NCBI RefSeq assembly: GCF_000226095.1 | Contig: NC_016472.1 | Coordinates: 6,944,001-7,008,000 of the forward strand | Source of the DNA: Thermothelomyces thermophilus ATCC 42464 | Taxonomy: Eukaryota; Ascomycota; Sordariomycetes; Sordariales; Chaetomiaceae | DNA: 64,000 nt | Direction: 5' to 3' | Shown here: one piece after another, positions 20,453 to 31,368 of the stretch | Layout of the letters: every line of letters starts with the position of its first letter | How positions within the stretch are numbered: position 1 is the first letter of the stretch | The notes under the pieces: generated by a model | What the model saw: the letters and a program-made list of their open reading frames with translations, nothing else | Databases searched by the model: none | What the model was told of the DNA's origin: nothing | Program-made: the position numbers and the translations under genes

Positions 20453-23400
20453 ATGTTTGGCTCCCGCTCCCGCAGGCATCGCGCATTGAACCCGGTATGT
20501 CGTCATTGCACCTTGACCCGTTCCTTTGGAAAGCTTCTTGTCATGGGAGACGGGTGCTTGCGGTGTTGAATTTCCGGTCCCGAGCGCCGATCTTGTCGCA
20601 TAAATCGCATAACATCACTCTGCTACCCACCCCGGTGTCCACCACAGTTCCGTCGCGAATGTTTGGCCTGCTAATGTGTGAATAATGCCACTCGTTGGAC
20701 AGCCTCTCACAGCGGCAACCGCAAACCCCGAAGCTGCTACCGCCGCCGCCACCGTTTTCAGACGCCATGAGTCGAATTCTTCCTTGTCGGCCTCTGCCGC
20801 GGCCGCTGCCCTCCGCGCGCGGCCGACCACGCCAACTCGCGTAGCCGATGTCCAGACGAAACGGACGATGCGACGGAGCGCGTCCGTTGCTTCGACGCGC
20901 ACTGCGCCAGAGCGGACCCGAGACGCGACAGGACTGCGCAGGCATAGCAGTAGCGGCTCAATGGCCGAGCGAACATTCCGAACTCCTAGCCCGAACCGCC
21001 CCGGGAGCAGCGCCTCGGGTCAACAGCGCAGCCTGTCTCTCGACGACGATCCGCCCCCGCCCGTCCCGGCGCTGCCCCGAGATATGGATGCTGTGACATC
21101 GGGGCAGGCCGGTCGGTTTACCAACAACATCCGCATGAGTAGTACCCCGGTGCGGCTCGCCTCCCAGAAGCTTGCTTCAGGGGATGCGCCATCCTGGTTT
21201 GGCGCCGCGAGGCTGGGAGACCTTGGGAGTGTGCGCAGGACAGATCCGGCAATGGCTAGCCCCCCGTCGAGCCCGCTGCCGGTGGTGGCGCGGGAGGAGG
21301 ATCAGCCGGAGGGAGTACGGCCGGGCAGTCAGGCCTCTTCCATCAATTTCTCCTACCCGACGCGGACGAGGCGGGGTTCTACCACCGTCTTGCCAGCCGC
21401 CGAGGCGAGCTCAACTACCCAGGCATCATCTCAGACGGACCCGGCGCCGGTAGCACTTCGAGACCATCAACTATCAACAACACGGACGACCAAACATCCA
21501 CCGCCAACGAGGCAATCCGCCGCGCCATCGACAAGAGGACAGCCCAACCCCACTTCCGCAGACCAGGAGCTGGTGTACGATGCGAATTCGCGGAGGATGG
21601 TACGGCAGGCAGATCTGCTCGCGGTTGAACATGCTCAGCAAGCTCTGTTGTCCGGCATCTCATCGCAACCGACAGGGCCCAAGAAGAAGAGAACTCCGCA
21701 GAGGGCTGGTTCGCATCTGGCTGCGGGTACAATGAGCCGCGCCGACGCCGAAACATGTCGCACTTCCTCCGCCGCGAAAGCCCAGCCCTCGAACCTTGCG
21801 TCCCAGGATCAGCCGCAGCCTTCTGCGCGACCACGACAGCCAAAGGGACCAGGCCGGCCCCAGGGCAGCCAAAGGGATGCTGAGGAATATCCGGAAGACT
21901 TGGTCGCGGGTCCTCCAAACCCGATAACAGAGAAGAAGCTCGGGCAGCCGCCCGCCGAAAAGGCCGTCGATCAGGCCCGTACCAGTTCTCGGGCTGTCAC
22001 CAGTCCGGCGGCCTCGGTTGTTCCAGACGGGGCACAGTTCTTCGTGAGGAGACAGCCTTCTGTGATTCAGGAGAAGCAAGAACCAGAAGAGGCCAAAGGC
22101 GAAGAGAGAGGCCAGGCGATCACCCTAGATGCTCTTGATGCGGTACCGTCGTCGCGGCAGAGAGCGCAGACCGGGGTTGTTGCTGTTGCTCAGGAAGCTC
22201 GCGTACCCATGACGCCGCCGCAAAATGTCAGCGCGGCGACGAGGCGCCCTTTTGGACATCACTCAGCCAGCCAAGTCGACCAGAATGCCAGGCTTGACCT
22301 GGTTGATATCTCCAACGACAGGAAGCCCCTGTCCGACGCGACGGAGCAGGGGAGGGTTGCGCACGCCTTGCGTCAGCGGACGCATTCCAACAGCCCTATC
22401 CGGCAGGCCCATTTCGGCCCTGTGCAGGATAGTCTGACGGTCAAGCACTCCCCTCCGCCCCGATCGAGCTCGCCGCGCAAGTCGGCTATGAAACAAACCA
22501 ACCCGCCCGAGTGCACATCGCCCTCTGACGACACTTCGGAGATCTCCGGGAGCGCCGGCCAAGAGGCCCCTGTGTCACGCAAGAAGTCTGTACGGGTTAG
22601 CTTTGATGACAACGCTAAAGAGGGGGCGGATGGACCGGCCTCTATCAACCAGAATGGCTCGCCGTTGACCACCAGGCCGCCGTGTTCGGACCGCCACAGT
22701 TGGCTGGGCAACAATGCCCGCAATCATGTATCGGCGCCATTTGACGATGACTTTGTGATGATGCCGCGGCCAGCTCTGCCCAGTTTTGGCAGCGTGAGAG
22801 GCAGGAAGCCTCGCGACACGGGCACAGAGGAACTCGAGCGACCACTCGTCCGGCCCAAAGGAGAGACGAGATATTCTGCACCAACACCGCTGCTTCCCAG
22901 CCCGCCGCTGGGCGCAAGTAGCGATCACGCCCTCGGCACAGTCTTGTCCACAGATGCTGCAGGGGCCGAGAAAACGAGCGGGATCCCCCAAGACACTCTG
23001 CAGCATAGGGAGCCATTGCCGCCCATCGTTACCAGCGTGGAAGGCACAGGCTACTTTAGTGACACTTCTGATACCAGCTCATTGCTCAGTTCCGAGTTCG
23101 ATCCGCATCCAGCCACTCCACCGAGGCAAGTGGCAGAACCGCGCTCCGAACCGCCGGCAGGTCTGCCAACCGAGGAGCACAAAGCACCCGCCGAGAACTC
23201 AACGACAGGTCCGGGGAGCGAAGTGGTCTCGCCTCCGGTCGTCGCCTCCGTGCGGCGGCAGGACGCGTTGGAGGGGAAGCCGCAGATACCCGAGATATCC
23301 ATTTCGCAGCCGACACCTCCTGGCACAGGGAATGGCTCATCTGTGCAATATTTTATGGATCTTCCCGGAGGGTTTCCCAATGATGATTCGGGCCAGTCAG

Positions 23401-26009
23401 TTCCCTCAGCCGACAAGGACAACTCGGGCGACGCAACCGTCATCGACCCGGCTGAGACCACTCAGCAAGATGAGCACCTTGAACGCACGCCTCAACCCCC
23501 TGCAGCGGAGAGTTCGAGCGATTCAGATAGCGAGATCTACAGCGATGCTTACGAAGACCTCTCAGAAATCGAAGGCGAAGGGTTTCAGTCACTCGATGCC
23601 GTCTTGGAAAGCCCACTTCAGCAAAGCCCTCGTCCAGCTTCCCAGCCTGAACGGGTCCCCAAAGAAGCCCCAACCCAGGTCTCGACAGAAGCTCCAAACC
23701 AGGCAGCCCCGGGAGGAATGCCTCAACCCCAAACAGGAGCTCCTTCGGCAACAACCGCCGTCCAGTCACCGCCCGCACCGGACCCTCAGGACGACGATTG
23801 GGGAAAAGCAAAGGCATTCTGGAGAAGCCTCACGGCCGAGAAACGTGCCTTGCTGGAGAAGGAGGCCTTGGAAGAGGCAGGAACCAAAGGAGAGAAAGAA
23901 GAGGAACAACCCGAGACGAGACCGGAGAAGGAGACGGTCGAGCGGAGAGATTCTGAACGGAAAGCGTTGGCCGCCCAGATGGCGCAGCAAATGATGGCAC
24001 AACAAAAACCAGTGAGGCAAGCGGACCCAGACCGCACCTATATGATCAAGCCCGGCGAGCGGTGGGCAGGAGAGGGTGATCTGGCAATTCCAGCCATGCG
24101 GAAGAGCATGCGTGACGAACCGTGCCAGGAGACTCCAGTCGCCCCTATCGCAGGGTCGCGTCTACGGAAGTCAATGCGTGCGAACGGTCTGAACGCGAGC
24201 AACCATGAGAACCGACCAACGGAAGCACGAACACCATCCAAGCGACCGGAGTCATACCCCGCCGCCCTCGCTGTTCCTGCTCCAAAGACAGGAGGACATC
24301 GCAGGTCGGCGACACAAGTAGAGGTTATCCAACCCTCTCTCGGGAGACGGAGTTCTACGGGGAGCGAAAGCAGCTTTAAACGGTCGCGGTCCAGCAGGAA
24401 GCAGGGTTTCGGATTTCGTCAGTCTCTGAGACCAACATCCCCCCCGTCAACCGTAAGCGAGGATCATGCCGCCAAGAGGTTCTCGTTGAGGGCCCCGTCC
24501 CCCGGGAGCTCCGTCTCTTCCCCAGCGTCTCGAATGCGCACTACGCTACGTGGCCCCTCCACCGGAAAACAAACGTCGTCTCATGGTATCCGATTGCCCA
24601 GCTTCAGCCTTCCGTACGGCGGGGCCAAGAAGAGTGGTCGAAAGGGTCCTAAACGGGAAGTACGCCCGAGCCGGCTAGCCGATTCAAGCGATGAAGAAGG
24701 GGACGATGCTGCCTTCGGATCAGGCTTCCGGAGTCGCTTCGAGGACTCGAGCGATGACGACGAACCTGTCGTGCCGATCCCCGCCTCGCGTGCATATCCA
24801 GTCTCCGGCAACCGACACCTGCGCAAGGAAAGCTCCGTCGCGAGCACCGCCCTGCCGGAGGAGCTGGAAGAGAGCAGTGAAGGATCCCAAGGCCCCAGCG
24901 GGGGAGCAGCGATACAGGAGGAGCGCCATGGCAATGCCGCCGCCTGCCCAACGTCGCCGAACGGCACAGCGAGGAACACCCTCCGCCGCGCCCGCTCCGG
25001 AAAGGGTCAACTGCTCCCCGCCTCGAATCACCCGCCCTCCTCCGCCCTTCCCTCCCAACCCAATGGCGACAGCAAGAACGAAGCCCCCCGCAGCTCGCGA
25101 CGGAAGAGCATCCTCTGGTCGGTCCTGCGGCCCCTCCGCCGCAGGCGGGACAGCGGCACCACCACCACCACTACTACCACTACTACTACTACTAACAAGA
25201 TCGTCCGGCCCGAGATCAGCGAGAGCGCGGCGCGGCGGGATACCAGGCTGGAACGCAGCGTCGACGAGCTCGAGACGATCCGGAGACGCGGCCAGGGGGG
25301 CGACGACGACGACGACGACGACGACGACTTCGACTTGGAGGAGACGGAGAACGAGCGCGAGGACGGGCATGATGGGGCGGCGCTGCCGTCGTCGCGCAGG
25401 AGCCCGCGGTTGCAGAAGCGCTGGAGCAGCAGCGGTCGTCGCGCTTCGTGGGTCGGCGTGCCGTCCAAGTCGGCCGCGGCCCCCTCGGACGCAGGCGGCC
25501 CTGTGCCGCCCCATGCTCCTCCTTCATCTACTTCTTCCCCCCATCCTCCTGTAGGCGTTGGTAATGGTAATGATGGTGGTGGTGGTGCCAGTGGTGGTGC
25601 CGGCGCCGACACCGGCGCCGGTGTCGCCGCAATCGACATGCTCATAAACGGCGATGGGGATGATGGGGGTGTCGGCGCCTTCGGCCCTGCGCAGCATCAG
25701 CAGCTGGCGAAGCGCGCCACCGGCAGCTCATTATCTGGTAGCCTGGGTACCAGGACGCTCTGCGGCGGCGGCGGCGGCGGCGGCGGGGGGTTCTTTCATC
25801 TCCACCCCCGGCGAAGAGCCGCATCTATGGGCATGGACGTTGGCAGTGGCGGTGGTCGTGTTGGTCGTGTTGGTGATGGTGGTGGTGGTGGTGGCGGTGG
25901 AGGAAGTGTGGATGGGTCTGTTTTGGAGGGCAGCCTGGCGGGCGCGTCTTCAACGACGAGAAGGAAGAGACTCGGCGCGTTGAGGAAGATGCTGCGCCTT
26001 AATGATTAA
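20453..26009 (+). CDS. Very large disordered protein, SEG1/SegA eisosome-like
   Basis: Exon 1, 20453-20494, encodes MFGSRSRRHRALNP. A 208 nt intron (GTATGT donor; TGCTAAT branch; CAG at 20702) leads to exon 2, 20703-26009; total 1,782 residues. An ATG at 20685 lies inside the intron and is not the likely start. The N-terminus (ATANPEAATAAA, SASAAAAALRARP, KRTMRRSASVAS) and YDANSRRMVRQADL resemble fungal SEG1/SegA-type eisosome proteins, which stabilise plasma-membrane furrows; this is from memory of the family and moderately secure. The protein is almost wholly Ser/Pro/Arg-rich and disordered, with a glutamate/lysine-rich helix around 23870-24010 and an RKSMR pattern used twice (24090-24180). 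Homopolymer runs near the end: 12 Thr (25158-25193), 9 Asp (25302-25328), 9 Gly (about 25762-25790) and further Gly runs. Confidence 0.7.
25158..25193 (+). repeat. ACC/ACT triplet run encoding 12 threonines
   Basis: Twelve in-frame threonine codons (ACC and ACT mixed) lie inside the large eisosome-like gene. A GAC run of nine aspartates at 25302-25328 and GGC/GGT glycine runs at about 25560-25595, 25760-25795 and 25870-25905 belong to the same repeat-rich tail. Confidence 0.85.
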
Positions 26010-26711
26010 CTCGGGGTAATGGAAGACTGGAGTCAGCTCTTGTCTGGCGCAGGGACAAAGGGAAAAGTTTAAATCGTGAGTTGCGCGGTAGGGAAGAGGT
26101 GGAGCTCGCGACAGTTAAATCGCCCGGAACTTCAATCTCGACAGGAGATACAACACCATTCAGGCAAGAAATCGTTTTAGCACGCGTATATACCCCATTG
26201 TTGGAAAGGAAAGTCTGGATCTCATCTGTCTTGCGGGAGAGAGCTGTCGACATGAATTTTTACACCATCAACAATTGCAAATCAGTTTGCAAGAATGCTG
26301 TGGGGCTTGCATATGAATGTGCCTGGGTAAACGTATATACTAATTGCCCTGTCCATCAAAATGTGCAAGTGTTTGGGCTGTCGGGATGTAGGATTCAGGG
26401 CCATCTTGGAACATAGACTGCTCATCTTATATCGTCTCCTTCTCGCGGAAGGATCGCCCATTCAACCTTTTTGACAAGTAAGGGAAGGCTTGAGAAAGGA
26501 CCTAGGCCGTTCATATGCCCCTAAGACGCCGAATGCTATGCAGATGATATGATTACTTGAAATGTCGGTGAGTGCCCTTGCACATCATGCCCGAAAATGC
26601 TGCCCGAATGACTCCAGTTCCCTACAAAACGCGTTGGGTGTTCAAAACACCGACTGCCCTACCGTATGTTGCGTATGGTGCAAATCGCCTCAGTATGGCT
26701 GAGATGTGCAT
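26010..26711. other. Convergent 3' region
   Basis: About 700 bp between two convergent genes. Short unsupported frames only; interpreted as 3' UTRs and spacer. Confidence 0.5.
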
Positions 26712-28466
26712 CTACTTGTCTTCGCCCTTTCGAGGCTTGCCACCGCGCGCCAAGAGCAGAGTAAGCTCGCTCTTTGACCGTCCGAAGGGAATCGCCGGCA
26801 CGGGACTGGGAGGCGTCGGCTTGAGTTGCTGGTCAAGCATCGAAGATGACGGTCGTGAGCCGAGCATGACCCGATCAGGTATGTCCCTCGCCTCGGGAAC
26901 AGCGGGATCTGACGTCACCATCTCCGAGTCAAACTGGCCTCGGGCGGTTGCGGTGACCATTGCCACACTACTTGTGGGCTGCGACGGGAGAAGTGCAACG
27001 CCAGGCTCTCGAGCCCGATGTGGGCGGTCTGAATTGCTCGAACGTGAACGAACCATGAGAGGTGCTGCATACCCAAATGCCTGGTCTGCCACGAATCCCG
27101 CGACTGGCGGAGGAGCGGCTCGGGGAGGGGCCGCTGAACGTTGTTGGAAGGTTTCTTGCCGGCCTTCGGCAGCCTCATGGTATACAACGCTATCCCTAAC
27201 ATCCCATGTTGATCTCCGTTGCGGGCTAGGTGGATGCGATTGCTGCTCTGTTTCAGCTTGGTCGGACTGCCCCCCGGCCTCAACGGTGACAGTCTGAGAA
27301 GTGGACCGCTTGATGGCTCCTGGATTTGCTCGGCGCTTTCCGGCAGTTTTAATGCTTAGGCCGGAATCGCTGGTTTGCGATGACGATGACCCCTGCCCAG
27401 ACATCTGAGGGGGGTTTGGAGTTGATCGCTTAGATGTTGAGCGCTTAGAAGCCGTGCCCAGGCCCGCCACCACTCGCTGATTCGAATCTGACCCTGTGGA
27501 CGATTGTGAGCTTGGTCTGCGGATCAGAACAGGCCGCCGCTTAGATGCTGCAGTGGTCGCCACAACCTTCTTTCCGAGAGTGGGTGCAGGCTTCTCGCCC
27601 GCTGGGAGAGGAACCGGTGGAGGTGGCATGTCTGCCGCGGGCGCGACTGCGGGTTGCTTCCTTCCTGTCGTCTCGGTGAGGTTCGACGCAGGAGGAGAGC
27701 TCGCGGAAGCAGTGTTTTGTCTCTGCTTTACCGACAAGGGCAGCGGTGGGGGAGGCATTTCCGAAGTGGTTACCGAGGCCGTGCTTGATGATACGGCTTC
27801 GCCATCATGTACGGCTTCTTCACCAGAAGCGGGCGGCGAGGCGAATCGTGCAGTGGGTCGAGGACCCGATGACGACGGCCCCCTCGACTTCTTCAGAATT
27901 GGGTGCGGCGGTGGTGGCCTCGAGGAAGAAGGTGTCAACCCCTTCTTTCCGCCCGAAGAGGCAGATCCTTGGTCTGAAGCATCGCGTAGGGATGGGGTCG
28001 ACTCGTTGCCGTGACCTTCAGCTCTGTGACTTGGGCCAGGCGCCTGAAAGCAGCCGAATTAGCATTCGCATGCCACCACAGACTGCACAACAGCGTACCT
28101 TTGGCCGCTTGAACCGGTCGGCAGGTGAAGGTAACGGAACGACTGTCGGACCGTTCGAAAACTCCTCGAAGAGCCTGGCAAGCTCTGGACCACTGAGGTT
28201 TCGTAACCTGGCACTTCCCCAGACGTGCCACCAGAAGTTTTCAAGGCGGAATGCGCTAGGGTCGAACAACCTTCGGAATGTAGTTGTGTAAACTGGTAAG
28301 CGAGTTAGTTCAGCTATTCGAGCGGAGTATATCTGTAACGAAATCAATAGGAATTACCATTCCAGTATTGTCTAATCTTCTCAGGGGGGACTACGGGATA
28401 GCTCGCTATTTCAGCGTAGATTTCTTTGGTGTTTTCGAAAAAGCCTACGGGCATCACCGCGCCCAT
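26712..28466 (-). CDS. Conserved fungal protein with short N-terminal domain and proline-rich tail
   Basis: Three exons: 28466-28358, 28292-28099 and 28043-26712, 544 residues, introns of 65 and 55 nt, all phases consistent. The second methionine (28454, MPVGFFENTKEIYAEIASYP) is an equally good start. Residues about 1-100 form the only compact part: YPVVPPEKIRQYWNVYTTT, then FDPSAFRLENFWWHVWGS and LARLFEEFSNGPTVVPLPSP. I know this RLENxxWxxW-type block from uncharacterised fungal proteins; it faintly recalls the short conserved block in AreA-type nitrogen regulators, but there is no GATA zinc finger here. The remaining 440 residues are Ser/Pro/Arg-rich, with two proline clusters (MPPPPLPLS and MPPPPVPLP) suited to SH3, EVH1 or profilin binding, and an SKSELTLLLARGG motif near the end. 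Function unknown. Confidence 0.75.
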
Positions 28467-31154
28467 TTTGGATGTGGTCGCCCTTGGGTTGGCAAGTCGC
28501 GGCGGTCTAGCAGACAGTCGGCACTTCGTGGATGCCGCGAGACCATGGCTTGCGCAGAGCTCCAGGCAGTTCGGTCCCACTCGTTTTCCGTGCCTTACGG
28601 AAAGGCACGCATGAGGTGAGATAAGGCGCCTTCTAGCCGGAGAACCCTCAAAAGAGGGATTTTAAAATCACAGATGATAGAGGTTCGGTGTAGTATCAGG
28701 TCTTGGTGATAGTTAGTCTCTCACCAAAAAAACAGTACTGGCTCGCAGAATGCTCCGCCAATGGGATGAATGGTTTCTTAGGTGTGTGAGGGTGTGAGGT
28801 AGGATATGGGGCCTTCAGCTGGAGGGAAAGGGTGGGGTGAGGTATGTAGAGGGCCTGGCAGACCCGACCACGGTGACGTGGTCGCCGTCTGGGCGTAGGG
28901 CCCAGGACGCGGAGGAGTGAAGAGGGTCTCTCTGCCATGGAGGTTGGAGGTGACTCTTGTCGCAAACAGGCCAGCAAGCCGGCAACCTGGATGGATAGCT
29001 CCGATGACAAGAATGCAAACCCACGAAGCTCCTGCCCGCCGCGCGACTTGCTTCTTATCCCGTTGTGCCAACCAAAGGCACCAACCATCATCGTCTGGGC
29101 TTTCTGTGTCGTGCCGCTCAGGTTGGGTACAGGAAGGAGGGGAGGGGGCTGTCAGACACTTACAAAGCACCACACGCCGTTCAAAGGCTCTTGGGGCCCG
29201 ACGGCGGGCTGGGACGAGTGGAGAATTCTTCTTCACCGCCGCCCTTCTAAACCCTAATCTGTCGGCCCCAGATCCGGCCCACTGTCCTGGGCCCAAGATG
29301 ACGAGAAAATATAGGGAAGTTGTTGCCCAACACGGAAGAGTGAGTGTTCGAGCTTGTTTGGCGGATTCGATTCAATCCGAGAGGAGACAGCGAAAAGACC
29401 GGAGTTTGCCGAGTTCATGCGCGGCGGTGTTTGAGGGAGGCGCGCCCTGCAAAAAGAAACGGCCACCTCGGGCCAGGAGCGATCCAGCCAGCCGACCTCG
29501 CCAGAGGAAGGAGCGGTGGAAAGGAGCAAATGAATGGCTGACCAAAGTGCTGGCCGCTACTGGCTGCCTGGCTGCTCGAGAAGGCGCGAAGTGAAGAATT
29601 CAAGACAATTTCACTCCCGGACGTAAATTGCCAAACGGATGTGGAAGGCAACGTATGTGCAACCTTCCCGTTCCCCTGCTGACCGGTGATGGCTAGGTAC
29701 AGGGACCAGGGTGTTGCGAAGCACTTCCTGATTAGCGTTGGTGGGGGGTTCCTGGGCCTTGGTGTTTGTGGGGTGTCTCGAATGCCACTCACTCGGGCAG
29801 TTGTCACGCGGCGATGTGGCTCCAGGGGGATTGATTTGATAAAAACGCATGCCCATCACGACCGTGACAATTCCATTCTCCCCCGGCTCTAACGCTTCTA
29901 CTCGTAACAGGCCGATAAAAACGCGCGTGCTCAGCCTCTTGTCCGCCCCAGCTGCGGCGTTGCGAATTGGGCAGGTGCCTCCGGAACCGATTCGCAGCTG
30001 CTTACTTTGAGTTCGCGCAAGAATCACGAACTCGGACGAGAAGGGACGAGACGGCAAGGAGCGCCTGGTCGGCTACCTCCGGATGATGACCAATTTGCTT
30101 GGCTTGAGGTTACTACTCGCTCGGTAGAAATCTGGGAATCGTCTCATTACTCTTGGAACCTAGAGCCAACGTGATCTCTCGTTTCTTTCTTTTTCTTTTT
30201 GCCTCCGTCCGCAAGTTCCGTCCTCTGTGCCGACTCTAGCATGGGACCATGCTATCTCCGCAAGGCGAGACAATGACGAACATCACCTGACGGGGTCAAT
30301 GCAGGCACGTGGATTGAAGGTGACACTGGAGCCAAGCCCTCCTCGGCCGTCCGCGTGGAAGGTCACAGACAACCCGCCCTACACTACTCGCGGGCACATT
30401 GCACCTTTGGCTGCAAACTTTAGCTTAGGTATGTTCCTACCTAAGTGCGTATCAAGAGTGTATGTGCCTACGAATCCACATCACACGGTTACGGATTTGG
30501 CTGCCTTTTGACCCCGCACACAACGCCTCTTTTTCCCATCTGCGAAACGTTGGGTTGCTACACTAAGGTGGTATGCCGTTGCTTCTGGAAGGACCCTTTC
30601 TGTCCGATTCCGCGCCGAATAGCAACAATCGTCGCGGCTGGTGAAACGGGGTCGCGCCGCCCCCACGTCCAACCTCCTCCTGGAACACGGGCTGGAGGCT
30701 CTTCCATCCAGCTGTTGGTCAGCCCGAGCATGACGTGAGCAAGGGACGAAGAAGCCAAAGGCCGCCCCATCACCGCAGTGCGGTTGCCAACGAGCCTGGC
30801 CTGTCGAATTGGGTCCTGGTGAGAGAGCTTCCCCATGACCCTGCCGACCGGGCCAACCCCGGATTTCAACAGACGTAACTCCGTAACATGGGTATCTTGG
30901 CTCAGCTCGTCAACTATCAGAATAGATCAATTCGTTCAAGTGCAAACCCAAGGTCTTTGCTCAGCTCCACAACGAGATAGGGAGTGACCACAAGCGCCTG
31001 AAGACTTCCTCGGCCAGCCAGCCGGCCCCCAGACGTTACCGTCACACCACACCAATGAACGACAATCTCGCCGCGTGCACGGAGTGTTGCTCAAACACTG
31101 GAGGCCGCTAAGTGCATTCTATACGCAAGAGCCCGAGCCGACCACTTGCCAGGC
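28467..31154. other. Gene-free transition zone at the edge of the repeat block
   Basis: 2.7 kb of non-repetitive, non-RIP sequence between the last gene and the retrotransposon nest. Frames at 28696-29091 (-), 28917-29594 (+) and 29611-30057 (-) overlap each other and have no domain or plausible splice partners. A CCCTAA/GGGTTT-like unit appears only once or twice, so this is not a telomere. Probable promoter of the preceding minus-strand gene at its left end. Confidence 0.5.
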
Positions 31155-31368
31155 TGTCAGAAGCTGTGGAGCTTCTAAGAGTATTAGCCACATACGTGCC
31201 ACAGCATATGAGGCGTCGTTACCAACGCTTTGGCCAGTTCCTTTGTCTATAAATATCAGTCGTTTTGTCTCCTTTATAGATAGTTTCAATAAGACGCTGT
31301 TTCCTTCGTACAGCCACCCACTACAGACACTGCTTTCAACGCTCCCGGAGCTCCTATTACGTTCGGCA
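31155..31368 (+). repeat. Putative 5' LTR of the RIP-degraded copia element
   Basis: The segment starts TGTCAGAAGCTGTGG and ends TTCGGCA, with a TATAAATAT box at about 31248. It is followed at once by GTTATAAGCCCGG, which looks like a copia primer-binding site with one change. It directly precedes copia gag-like DNA. The matching 3' LTR lies outside the window or is destroyed, so this call is tentative. Unlike the internal DNA it still has many CpA dinucleotides. Confidence 0.4.

Noticed and set aside
20685-20702. ATG at 20,685 as start of the large eisosome-like gene
   Set aside because: It lies just before a good CAG acceptor with a TGCTAAT branch site. Splicing from 20,494 gives a more typical N-terminus (MFGSRSRRHRALNP).
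29225-29260. Telomere-like CCCTAA units near the repeat border
   Set aside because: Only isolated copies are present and no tandem array; the window is not a chromosome end by this evidence.
28917-29594. Overlapping open frames on both strands near 29 kb
   Set aside because: Frames on both strands are of similar length and neither shows conserved blocks; no way to choose a real gene from sequence alone.
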